A stretch of 13,933 nt of DNA from an uncultured Eubacterium sp. (GTDB lineage Bacteria; Bacillota; Clostridia; Lachnospirales; Lachnospiraceae), in the NCBI GenBank assembly GCA_910577295.1, contig CAJTLS010000044.1, positions 1 to 13,933 of the forward strand, given 5' to 3'. Below, in pieces: positions 7,624 through 13,933 of the stretch (position 1 is the first letter of the stretch; every line of letters begins with the position of its first letter). The translations under genes were made by a program, and so were the position numbers. The notes beneath the pieces were generated by a model. It had not been told where the DNA came from and did no database searches. It saw only the letters and a program-made list of their open reading frames with translations.

Positions 7624-9504
7624 TTATGCCAGCTCTACAGCTCCTGTATAGAGCTGGTAATACCGTCCTTTTTTCTCTAATAATTCTTCGTGAGTTCCCC
7701 TCTCGATAATTTCTCCCTGTTCCAAAACCATAATACAGTCAGCATTTCGCACCGTTGACAGCCGATGGGCAATGACAAACGTCGTCCGGTTTTTCATCAG
7801 ACGCTCCATTCCATGTTCAATGTGCATCTCTGTTCGGGTATCAACTGAGCTGGTTGCCTCGTCGAGAACAAGTATCGGCGCCAGTGAGATGGCCGCGCGG
7901 GCAATATTGAGAAGCTGGCGCTGCCCCTGACTTAAATTCGTGCCGTCGCCCTCTAAAACAGTATCATACCCATCTTCCAGACGCATGATAAAAGAATGCG
8001 CGCTCGCTGTCTTTGCCGCCTGCTCAACTTCCTCATCCGTTGCGTCTGGACGTCCATAACGGATATTTTCTCGCACCGTGCCGCTGAACAGATGCGTATC
8101 CTGTAATACCATGGCAATATTTTCACGAAGACTCCGCTTCTTATATTTTTTCAAGTCTACGCCGTCAATTGTAATTTTTCCCTCCTGAATATCATAAAAC
8201 CGATTCAGAAGATTTGTTATCGTCGTCTTTCCGGCTCCGGTAGAGCCGACAAACGCCACTTTCTGGCCTGCATGGGCATAGAGATTGATGTCTTTTAAAA
8301 TCATCCGCTCTTCTTCGTAACCGAAATTTACATGTTCCATAATAACTTCGCCTTTTACATCATTCATTTCCAGCGAATCTTTAACATCCTCTTCCTCGCA
8401 TTTTTCATCCATCACCACAAAGACGCGCTCAGCGCCGGCAAGTGCGGAAAAGATAGTATTGACCTGCATGGAAATTTCATTAATCGGCCGGCTGAACTGG
8501 CGGGAATAACTGACAAACACCGTCAGACCGCCAATCGAAAGTCTTCCTGATAAACAGAACAAACCGCCGATAGCAGCGGTCAGACCATAGCATATCTGAC
8601 CGATATTTCCGACAACAGGCCCCATAATACCGCCGAAAAACTGCGCGTGTATCTGCTTATCCCTCAATTTATCGTTCCGTTTCGTAAAATCTTCAACCGC
8701 CTTATCTTCATGGCAGAATACTTTAACAACTTTCTGTCCGGTTACAATTTCTTCTATATAACCGTTCAATTCCCCGAGCGCCCGCTGCTGCTCACGGTAA
8801 TATTTGGCGCTTCGTTTCGCTATACTGCCTCCTGCTTTTACCATGACCGGTATCATTACGATCGTAATCAGCGCCAGCCATATATTGATACTTATCATAA
8901 TAACCATTGTTCCCACAATGCTAATCGCGCCGGAAATCAACTGTATTACCGTATTATTCATCAACTCGCCAATCATATCAATATCATTCGTAAAACGGCT
9001 CATAATATCACCGGTCGCATTGTTGTCAAAGTAGCGCACTGGCATTTCCTGCAGATGGTTAAATAAATCCCTGCGTATCGCAATCAGGGCGCGCTGGGAT
9101 ACGCCAATCATAATACGCTGCTGCAAATAGTTAGCGAGAACACCGACACCGTAAACAAGAAGCATCGTAACGACACTCTTTAGCAGCTTTGCCGTTCCTG
9201 CCGCAAGCGCCATCTGCCAATCCCCGCCGCTCTTTCTCAAAGCAGCAATATCTACGGCAGACTCGCGAATATGGTCAACAATCGGTTTTAGCAGGTAAGA
9301 GCCCACCAGCGTAGCGGCGCTGAACAACAATACACATAACAGAGCCAACGCTATCCACCCTTTATCTTTTCCCATATAATAAAGAAGACGATGAACGGTT
9401 TCTTTTGTATTCTGTGGCTTACCGCTCTTTACGGCTCCCGCTCTTCTTCCATGTCCCATTGGCGGAACCGGCTGCTGCTTTCCTTTATTCTCTGTCTTAC
9501 TCAT
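7624..9504 (-). CDS. Heterodimeric ABC multidrug exporter, half with canonical catalytic residues (BmrD/LmrD-like)
   Basis: A 626-residue half transporter with a membrane domain N-terminal to a nucleotide-binding domain. A polar basic extension (1-45) precedes six predicted helices up to about residue 345. The NBD has Walker A GSTGAGKT (420-427), the Q-loop Gln468, a divergent signature LSQGQ (524-528), Walker B ILVLDE with catalytic Glu549, and the switch His580 in IAHRLST. In heterodimeric exporters of the BmrCD, LmrCD and TM287/288 type, the partner with the intact Glu/His carries the altered signature, exactly as here. Its ATG overlaps the stop of the upstream half transporter by 4 nt (ATGA), with GGAGG 7 nt upstream, so the two are translationally coupled. 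Likely role: ATP-driven export of hydrophobic drugs or lipids; the substrate is unknown. Confidence 0.93.
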   Translation of the reverse strand: MSKTENKGKQQPVPPMGHGRRAGAVKSGKPQNTKETVHRLLYYMGKDKGWIALALLCVLLFSAATLVGSYLLKPIVDHIRESAVDIAALRKSGGDWQMALAAGTAKLLKSVVTMLLVYGVGVLANYLQQRIMIGVSQRALIAIRRDLFNHLQEMPVRYFDNNATGDIMSRFTNDIDMIGELMNNTVIQLISGAISIVGTMVIMISINIWLALITIVMIPVMVKAGGSIAKRSAKYYREQQRALGELNGYIEEIVTGQKVVKVFCHEDKAVEDFTKRNDKLRDKQIHAQFFGGIMGPVVGNIGQICYGLTAAIGGLFCLSGRLSIGGLTVFVSYSRQFSRPINEISMQVNTIFSALAGAERVFVVMDEKCEEEDVKDSLEMNDVKGEVIMEHVNFGYEEERMILKDINLYAHAGQKVAFVGSTGAGKTTITNLLNRFYDIQEGKITIDGVDLKKYKKRSLRENIAMVLQDTHLFSGTVRENIRYGRPDATDEEVEQAAKTASAHSFIMRLEDGYDTVLEGDGTNLSQGQRQLLNIARAAISLAPILVLDEATSSVDTRTEMHIEHGMERLMKNRTTFVIAHRLSTVRNADCIMVLEQGEIIERGTHEELLEKKGRYYQLYTGAVELA

Positions 9505-11267
9505 CCTGCCACCTCCTCTTTATCCTTTTGGGAATAATAGATTTCCTTATATGTTTCATTATTCTTTAGCAATTCTTCATGCGTTCCCTGCCCTACAATG
9601 CGCCCCTCGTCCATGACGATAATGCAGTCGGCGCTCTCCACAGAGGAAATACGCTGTGCAATAATTAATTTTGTCGTCTCCTTGAGGGAAGTAGAAAAAC
9701 TTTTTCTGATTTCCGCTTCGGTTGCCGTATCTACTGCGCTCGTACTATCATCCAGTATGAGAATCTTAGGCCTCTTTAACAGCGCTCTGGCAATACACAG
9801 ACGCTGCTTCTGCCCGCCGGAAACATTTACGCCGCCCTGACCGAGCTCCCTCTCATAGCCGTCTTCAAAATTCCGTATAAAGGCGTCTGCCTGAGCTGCT
9901 TCCGCCATCTCATAAACCTCTTCATCCGTGGCATGTTCATTCCCCCAACGCAGATTTTCTGCGATACTTCCAGAAAACAATGTATTTTTCTGCAACACCA
10001 TCGCCACGCCGTTGCGCAGGTTTTTCAGCGAGTATTCCTTCACATTGACATCATCGACAAGAACCTCTCCCTCATCGCAATCATAAAGACGCGGAATCAA
10101 CTGTACAAGAGAACTTTTTCCAGAACCCGTAGAGCCAATAATTCCTACGACCTCCCCCGGATTTGCCGTAAAAGAAATATTTTGCAATACATTTTTCTTA
10201 TGTTTTTTGAAATAACGGAAACCGACATTGCGAAACTCTATCTTACCAATCTCAACCGTTCTCTCTTTCTGCGATGCCTCATCGTCATTCAAATCAATTT
10301 TTGTTTCCAGCACGGCAAGAATACGCTTGGACGAAGCAAGGGCACGGGAACCCTGAATCATTATCATAGACATCATCATCAACGACATCAAAATCTGTAT
10401 AACGTATGTAGTAAAAGCCGTCAAATCGCCAACCGGCATATCGCCGACAAGAATCTGCTGCCCGCCAAACCAGACGACGGCTATGATTGTGACATTCATC
10501 GCCAACGTCATAATCGGCATCGTCAAAATAACAACCTTTATCGCACGCAGCGTTTTATCTTTCAAATCTTCGCTTGCCTTTTCAAATGTCTCTTTCTCAA
10601 AATCATCCCGAACAAAAGATTTGACAACACGCTGGTTCGTAATATTCTCCTGAATGCGCGAATTGAGTCCGTCTATCTTTGTCTGCATGACATCAAACCT
10701 AGGAAATGCCGTTTTCATCACAAGTCCGAGTGAAATAAGCAGCAGCGGAATGACAACGCAGAATACCAACGCCAGCCGCCAGTTCATGACAAATGCCATT
10801 ATCAGGCCGCCAACAAGCATACCGGGCGCCCGCAGCATCATCCGCAGCGCCATGGCCAGAACATTTTGCAAGTTGGTAATATCGTTCGTCAGACGCGTCA
10901 CTAATGAACCTGTAGAAAATTTTTCTATATTGGCAAAAGAGAAGTTCTGTACTTTGCCAAACACATCTTTTCTCAAATCGGCCGCAAAATTCACCGATGC
11001 CTTAATGGCAAAATAAGCCCCCAGAACACCTCCCAGCATCATAAGCAACGCCGTCACAAGCATAACTGCCCCGATACCCAGTATATACCCCGTACCTTTG
11101 GCAGCCACTCCCTCTGCCTCTCCACAGCCATAATTAATTATCATTGACATTAATTTCGGCAAAACAACTTCACCGATGACCTCGACAATCATAAAAATCG
11201 GCCCTAAGATAAAAGCAGCTTTGTATGGACTTACATATTTTTTATATCGTTTCATACTATTTTTCAC
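9501..11267 (-). CDS. Heterodimeric ABC multidrug exporter, half with degenerate ATPase site (BmrC/LmrC-like)
   Basis: 588 residues with six membrane helices in about 1-310 and an NBD after about 335. Walker A is GSTGSGKS (378-385), the Q-loop Gln is 426, and the signature is canonical VSGGQ (482-486). Walker B ends in Asp506-Asp507 (ILILDDSTSAVD), so the catalytic Glu is replaced by Asp, and the switch His is Gln538 (IIAQRIS). These two replacements define the degenerate site of heterodimeric exporters. I chose the GTG at 11267: AAGGAG (11274-11279) sits 6 nt upstream, and it overlaps the MarR stop by 11 nt. The ATG at 11255 is possible, but its spacing from that site would be 18 nt. The in-frame ATG at 11336 lies inside marR and has no support. 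The two halves should form one transporter. Confidence 0.93.
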   Translation of the reverse strand: MKNSMKRYKKYVSPYKAAFILGPIFMIVEVIGEVVLPKLMSMIINYGCGEAEGVAAKGTGYILGIGAVMLVTALLMMLGGVLGAYFAIKASVNFAADLRKDVFGKVQNFSFANIEKFSTGSLVTRLTNDITNLQNVLAMALRMMLRAPGMLVGGLIMAFVMNWRLALVFCVVIPLLLISLGLVMKTAFPRFDVMQTKIDGLNSRIQENITNQRVVKSFVRDDFEKETFEKASEDLKDKTLRAIKVVILTMPIMTLAMNVTIIAVVWFGGQQILVGDMPVGDLTAFTTYVIQILMSLMMMSMIMIQGSRALASSKRILAVLETKIDLNDDEASQKERTVEIGKIEFRNVGFRYFKKHKKNVLQNISFTANPGEVVGIIGSTGSGKSSLVQLIPRLYDCDEGEVLVDDVNVKEYSLKNLRNGVAMVLQKNTLFSGSIAENLRWGNEHATDEEVYEMAEAAQADAFIRNFEDGYERELGQGGVNVSGGQKQRLCIARALLKRPKILILDDSTSAVDTATEAEIRKSFSTSLKETTKLIIAQRISSVESADCIIVMDEGRIVGQGTHEELLKNNETYKEIYYSQKDKEEVAG

Positions 11268-11733
11268 GACTATCTCCTTTCCATCTCTTTTTCGCCATCT
11301 GTTCCATATTATTGTACATGCGCCCAAAAAAATCATATAATTGGTTCAATTCTTCCTGCTCAAATCCCTGATACATCTGTTCGTCCAGTGCATCAAAAAA
11401 GCCGCAGCTATCCTCTACCAATTTGCGCCCTTTATCTGTTAATTCCACAAAATTAATGCGGTTATCTTCTTCTTTTGCGGTTTTCTTAATTAACTCTGCT
11501 TTCTTCAATGCCTTCAGCGATACCGCAATTGTCGCCGGCGATACTTCTAAATATTGGGCAAGCTCAACCTGCGATACAAAAGACTTTTTCGCCAATGTCA
11601 TAAGCAAACGATGCTGTGCCCGATGAATCCCCGTTCCCTCTAAATTACACTCCAACGTACGCCGATGCATCTGATTTGTTACAATCATTTGATGTGTAAC
11701 TTCTCTTGTTGTCAGGATTTCTTCCCGCTCCAT
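11257..11733 (-). CDS. MarR-family transcriptional regulator
   Basis: 158 residues. The N-terminal dimerisation helices are followed by a winged helix-turn-helix at about 38-105: SQVELAQYLEVSPATIAVSLKALKKAELI is the helix-turn-helix, and the wing carries the typical 'D.R...V.LTDKG' element as KEEDNRINFVELTDKG. C-terminal helices (110-150) complete the dimer domain. MarR proteins usually repress adjacent efflux genes until a ligand binds, which fits its position as first gene before the two ABC halves. AGGAG lies 7 nt before the ATG at 11733, and its stop overlaps the start of the next gene, indicating one operon. It probably controls its own promoter at 11801-11828. Confidence 0.93.
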   Translation of the reverse strand: MEREEILTTREVTHQMIVTNQMHRRTLECNLEGTGIHRAQHRLLMTLAKKSFVSQVELAQYLEVSPATIAVSLKALKKAELIKKTAKEEDNRINFVELTDKGRKLVEDSCGFFDALDEQMYQGFEQEELNQLYDFFGRMYNNMEQMAKKRWKGDSREK

Positions 11734-11765
11734 TTATCTGCTCCTTTCCCGAATCAGTATCTATA

Positions 11766-11803
11766 AATTAATCATTTAATAATTAATCATTAGCATGTTA
11801 ATT
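11766..11803. promoter_or_regulatory. Candidate MarR operator: AT-rich repeats at the transcription start
   Basis: AATTAATCATT occurs twice, at 11766-11776 and 11781-11791 (period 15). In addition AATTAA (11781-11786) and TTAATT (11798-11803) form an inverted pair. These overlap the -10 box and initial transcribed region, the normal place for a MarR-type operator. The AT-richness means chance repeats cannot be excluded. Confidence 0.4.
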
Positions 11804-11828
11804 ATATAATTTCTTTTTAAAATGTCAA
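11801..11828 (-). promoter_or_regulatory. Promoter of the MarR-ABC operon
   Basis: On the minus strand a perfect TTGACA (11823-11828) and a perfect TATAAT (11801-11806) are separated by 16 nt. The expected start is near 11794, giving a leader of about 60 nt before the MarR ATG. Confidence 0.85.
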
Positions 11829-11896
11829 GTGCCCGGCGTAACATTTCACATTTTTTTCATATATTATAGTAATCTATGTCCAAAAAGAGGATATCT

Positions 11897-12820
11897 ATGG
11901 AATTTGGAAAATTAAATATTCATGTAGTGTCAGAAAACACAAATTATCCAATCTCTGACGCCACCGTGCGCATTACTTCGGAAAACGAACCGGAACGTAC
12001 GATTGAACAATCCAATACAAATCAGGAAGGTCAATTAAATGACATTGAGCTGGAAGCGCCTCCTCTCGAATATAGTATGGAACCGGGCGCCAATAAACCC
12101 TATTCAGAATATACAATCTATATCAGCGCCCCCGGCTTTGAGACGGTAGAAATCAACGGAGCAGAAATATTTTCGGGAGAAACCGCTATCCAGGAAGCCA
12201 GCCTGCTTCCGGTGGCAACCGGCGAACCGGACAGCGCCGAGCTGTTTGTCATACCTGACCACACCCTATGGGGGGATTATCCGCCGAAAATTCCTGAAAA
12301 TGAAATTAAGACTGTGGAAGAAACCGGTGAAATCGTCCTCAGCCGCGTTGTCATACCGGAATATGTCGTTGTCCACAATGGCCCCCCGTCCGACCGCAGC
12401 GCTAAAGACTATTATGTAAAATTTAAAGACTACATCAAAAACGTAGCAAGCAGTGAAATCTATTCGACTTGGCCGGAATCAACTTTGCAGGCAAATATTC
12501 TCGCCATTCAATCTTTTACGCTGAATCGCGTGTATACGGAGTGGTATCGGAATAAAGGCTATGACTTTACAATAACTTCCTCAACGGCTTACGACCATAA
12601 ATGGATTCCGAATCGTAACATTTTTGATAGTATTTCCCGCGTAGTGGATGAAATTTTCAGCAACTATTTGTCCAGACCAAATGTTGAGCAGCCTATTCTC
12701 ACCCAATACTGCGACGGCAAAAATGTAACTTGTCCAAACTGGTTATCTGTATTCGGTAAGGTATATACAAATCAACTTTCATATTATGCCGGACGCTTGC
12801 GTCTTAATGGACTTTCTTGA
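11897..12820 (+). CDS. SpoIID/LytB-domain protein with carboxypeptidase-regulatory-like N-terminus
   Basis: 307 residues. Residues 1-105 look like a beta-sandwich of the carboxypeptidase regulatory type (GKLNIHV...NYPISDATVRIT...GQLNDIELEAPPLEYSM...YTIYISAPGFETVEING). Residues about 150-300 resemble SpoIID/LytB: FKDYIKNVASSEIYSTWPESTLQANILAIQSFTLNR parallels the 'V..Em...Wp.EaLkAQaiAaRTya' core, with Glu187 as the likely catalytic residue by comparison with SpoIID lytic transglycosylases. TSSTAYDHKW and QPILTQYCDGKNVTCPNWLS follow. There is no signal peptide or membrane helix, so action on peptidoglycan would need another export route, or mother-cell release. The start at 11897 is set by AAGAGG 6 nt upstream; the ATG at 11876 lacks one. 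It diverges from the MarR operon. The last 20 or so residues look divergent. Confidence 0.7.
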   Translation: MEFGKLNIHVVSENTNYPISDATVRITSENEPERTIEQSNTNQEGQLNDIELEAPPLEYSMEPGANKPYSEYTIYISAPGFETVEINGAEIFSGETAIQEASLLPVATGEPDSAELFVIPDHTLWGDYPPKIPENEIKTVEETGEIVLSRVVIPEYVVVHNGPPSDRSAKDYYVKFKDYIKNVASSEIYSTWPESTLQANILAIQSFTLNRVYTEWYRNKGYDFTITSSTAYDHKWIPNRNIFDSISRVVDEIFSNYLSRPNVEQPILTQYCDGKNVTCPNWLSVFGKVYTNQLSYYAGRLRLNGLS

Positions 12821-12833
12821 GCCGCCGCAACAG

Positions 12834-13163
12834 CTAAATTCCTAATGCGTATTGATATCTGTCGAACCAATCAAGGTTATTCATCAAATAATAATCCAAT
12901 TCCATTGCGGCTTTTTTGTCAATATTAATATAGTTTAGGTCAATGCATTCAACAACGCTTATTTCTAAATTTCTGTTACTGAATGCAAATCCTCTGATTA
13001 TTGGATTTATATATTTTGTTCCTTTTACTTGTGTATATCCCTTTTCAAACACATTGAAAAAAAGTTCTGAAAAACCTCTTGCCTCAACATTCCTATCCAC
13101 TCCTAAATCCTTACTTGCCATCATATTCCATCTTTTTACAATGTTCTGTTCGCTGATTGTCAT
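12834..13163 (-). CDS. Hypothetical 109-aa protein under operator-bearing promoter
   Basis: I do not recognise this family. It encodes 109 residues, soluble, mixed alpha/beta, with many aromatic residues (RWNMMASKDL near the start; YYLMNNLDWFDRYQYALGI at the end) and no signal peptide or membrane helix. GGAGGG lies 8 nt before the ATG at 13163, and a good promoter with a palindrome in its spacer lies upstream, so expression looks real and regulated. Codon use is AT-rich compared with purL or the ABC genes. It converges on the SpoIID-like gene with 13 nt between the stops. Its proximity to the XRE regulator suggests it belongs to the same accessory module; no toxin, anti-repressor or nuclease motif can be claimed from the sequence. 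Confidence 0.65.
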   Translation of the reverse strand: MTISEQNIVKRWNMMASKDLGVDRNVEARGFSELFFNVFEKGYTQVKGTKYINPIIRGFAFSNRNLEISVVECIDLNYINIDKKAAMELDYYLMNNLDWFDRYQYALGI

Positions 13164-13210
13164 ACCTGTTCCCTCCTGTTTGGTTTATTCTTGTTTCTTG
13201 CCATGGTTAT

Positions 13211-13239
13211 AGTATACATTATATTAATGTATGTTTCAA
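13211..13239 (-). promoter_or_regulatory. Promoter of the 109-aa gene
   Basis: On the minus strand TTGAAA (13234-13239) and TATACT (13211-13216) are separated by 17 nt. The spacer is almost entirely occupied by a palindromic operator. Confidence 0.75.
13215..13231. promoter_or_regulatory. Palindromic operator 1
   Basis: TACATTATATTAATGTA is a perfect inverted repeat (7-bp arms, central TAT). It can be extended by one pair at 13214/13232. It lies between the -35 and -10 boxes of the minus-strand promoter. A near-identical palindrome occupies the same place in the promoter at 13565-13593. The XRE protein encoded between them is the natural candidate ligand. Confidence 0.7.
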
Positions 13240-13273
13240 CAAAAAAATGATTTTTATTGATGTATATTTCAGA

Positions 13274-13302
13274 TTGATTTTTATTTTGATTTATGTTATG
13301 AT
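13274..13302 (+). promoter_or_regulatory. Promoter of the XRE regulator gene
   Basis: TTGATT (13274-13279), a 17-nt spacer and TATGAT (13297-13302) end 25 nt before the start codon. It does not contain a full copy of the palindrome, but a half-site-like TGATGTATA lies just upstream at 13258-13266. Confidence 0.6.
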
Positions 13303-13327
13303 TTTCGCAAAGAAAGGAGGATAAAAA

Positions 13328-13558
13328 TTGATTAACTATAAAATAGATATACTGGAAGAATTGAAAAACAAGGGATACACGACTTATATTTTAAGAAAGA
13401 ACAAGTATTTGAGCGAAACAACGATAGCTAACATTAGAGCAGGAAAGCCTATTACAATGAACGCATTAGACGCTATATGTGTTATGCTCCGAAAGAAACC
13501 AGAAGAAATTATAAATTTTGAGATTTCCGATAGCGATAAAATTAAATATTTCGTTTGA
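13328..13558 (+). CDS. XRE/Cro-type helix-turn-helix regulator, TTG start
   Basis: 76 residues, about the size of a minimal Cro-like repressor. Helix 1 is DILEELKNKG; the DNA-binding helix-turn-helix spans about 17-38 (YTTYILRKNKYLSETTIANIRAGK). MNALDAICVMLRKKPEEIINF (44-64) is the usual closing helices of an XRE domain. The start codon is TTG, supported by an excellent AAAGGAGG (13313-13320) 7 nt upstream and by the domain beginning at this point; there is no better ATG. Two matched palindromes flank the gene, in the promoter of the divergent 109-aa gene and in that of the following 60-aa gene, so it probably represses both. Small XRE proteins of this type are common in integrative elements and prophages. 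No C-terminal peptidase or ligand domain exists. Confidence 0.85.
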   Translation: MINYKIDILEELKNKGYTTYILRKNKYLSETTIANIRAGKPITMNALDAICVMLRKKPEEIINFEISDSDKIKYFV

Positions 13559-13564
13559 AACGTG

Positions 13565-13593
13565 TTGACATATACACTATATTAGTGTATAAT
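13565..13593 (+). promoter_or_regulatory. Consensus promoter of the 60-aa gene
   Basis: A perfect TTGACA (13565-13570) and a perfect TATAAT (13588-13593) are separated by exactly 17 nt, six nt after the XRE stop codon. This is the strongest promoter in the right-hand module, and its whole spacer is an operator-like palindrome, so strong regulated expression is expected. Confidence 0.85.
13571..13591. promoter_or_regulatory. Palindromic operator 2
   Basis: A perfect 21-bp inverted repeat (9-bp arms TATACACTA/TAGTGTATA, central TAT). Its 17-bp core TACACTATATTAGTGTA differs from operator 1 only at positions 5 and 13, which are symmetry-related, so the palindrome is kept. It starts right after the -35 box and runs into the -10 box. 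Confidence 0.75.
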
Positions 13594-13674
13594 TGTAATT
13601 GTAGAGAGGGAAACCTATTTACAATAACCGATAAGGTGGAAGGCAAGCGAAACCTCTAGGGGAAAGGAGAAAAA
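13594..13674 (+). other. Purine-rich, possibly structured 5' leader of the 60-aa gene
   Basis: About 75 nt of leader lie between the expected transcription start (near 13600) and the ATG, long for such a small gene. It contains AGG-GAAA-CCT (13607-13616), a small GNRA-like hairpin. TAGAG near 13602 can pair with CTCTA near 13654-13658. The element GAAACCT occurs twice. The ribosome binding site AAAGGAG (13663-13669) ends the region. This suggests translational control, but the pairing is weak and not tested. Confidence 0.3.
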
Positions 13675-13857
13675 ATGAGCGAAGAAATGACACTGGAAGA
13701 ACAAAAGCAAATGGCGATTGATAATTACGTTAATCTGATGAGAATTAAGGCGGACGAAAAAGCTGAAAACAAGGAACTTGAAAGGCAGTTAAAAATAGCA
13801 AAACTGAAATTGTCAACTTTTGCTATCGACTTATCAGAAATCGAAACAATGTTTTAA
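13675..13857 (+). CDS. Small 60-aa charged coiled-coil protein
   Basis: 60 residues with no recognised family. The sequence is rich in Glu, Lys, Gln, Leu and Ile, with a heptad-like central part (MRIKADEKAENKELERQLKI), so a single long helix or coiled-coil dimer is likely; there is no membrane segment. The ATG at 13675 is supported by AAAGGAG 5 nt upstream. It lies 116 nt after the XRE gene under a very strong operator-bearing promoter. Proteins of this size and composition are frequent in conjugative elements and phages, but no role can be assigned. It may be the first gene of an operon continuing beyond the window, since a further ribosome-binding-site-like AGAAAGGAG follows at about 13874-13882. 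Confidence 0.65.
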   Translation: MSEEMTLEEQKQMAIDNYVNLMRIKADEKAENKELERQLKIAKLKLSTFAIDLSEIETMF

Positions 13858-13933
13858 GATTTAAGGACTAACAGAAAGGAGAGACTTTCAAGTTTTGTGT
13901 AAACTCAAAAAACTGATATAAGATACATTGATA

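Noticed and set aside
7629..7674. 9-bp hairpin CCAGCTCTA/TAGAGCTGG in the last codons of the second ABC half, followed by T6 on the plus strand
   Set aside because: The loop is 11 nt and the T-run starts 11 nt past the stem; on the minus strand the flanking run is A rather than U. It could weakly stop plus-strand transcription but is not convincing.
11268..11336. Upstream ATG extension of the first ABC half
   Set aside because: It would overlap marR by about 80 nt, has no ribosome binding site, and adds residues unlike the family N-terminus; the GTG at 11267 has an ideal site.
13858..13933. Start of another gene after the 60-aa protein
   Set aside because: A ribosome-binding-site-like AGAAAGGAG is present, but the nearest frame (TTG near 13895) stops after 8 codons and the window ends; nothing can be called.

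Overview
The window looks like a chromosomal segment of a low-GC Gram-positive bacterium, most likely a gut-type Clostridia (Lachnospiraceae-like). The evidence is strong AGGAGG ribosome binding sites, canonical TTGACA/TATAAT promoters with 17-bp spacers, a fused single-chain PurL of about 1,258 residues, a SpoIID-family protein, and a MarR-controlled heterodimeric ABC exporter. The genus assignment is an inference; no rRNA or species marker is present.

Layout. Positions 61-697 (minus strand) hold a two-gene unit: a 49-residue ribbon-helix-helix protein followed by a FtsL/DivIC-like membrane protein, behind one promoter that carries a 10-bp direct repeat. Positions 821-984 carry tRNA-Gly(GCC), its terminator and its promoter. 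The -35 box of that promoter overlaps the stop codon of maf. Positions 981-6674 (minus) hold a collinear unit: a PrsA/parvulin-like anchored foldase, purL and maf. Positions 6598-7083 contain no gene, but hold a promoter for the foldase and a palindromic element of about 270 bp centred near 6880. tRNA-Leu(CAG) (7084-7167) and a small three-helix membrane protein follow on the plus strand. Positions 7624-11828 (minus) are a MarR regulator plus two half-ABC transporters with overlapping junctions. Diverging from it is a SpoIID/LytB-like protein with a carboxypeptidase-regulatory-like N-terminus.

From about 12834 to the end the sequence becomes visibly AT-richer and changes character. It has an unrecognised 109-aa gene on the minus strand, a 76-aa XRE/Cro-type regulator starting at TTG, and a 60-aa coiled-coil protein behind a structured leader. 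Two near-identical perfect palindromes sit in the -35/-10 spacers of the two promoters flanking the regulator. They differ only by a symmetric pair of changes. This reads as a compact control module in accessory DNA, possibly the edge of an integrated element, and is the most interesting part of the window.

How it works together: purL and maf serve purine synthesis and nucleotide-pool or septum-related housekeeping, and the foldase acts on secreted proteins. The MarR-ABC unit is a self-regulated drug-export operon in which one NBD has lost the catalytic Glu and the switch His. The right-hand module probably has the XRE protein repressing both of its neighbours.
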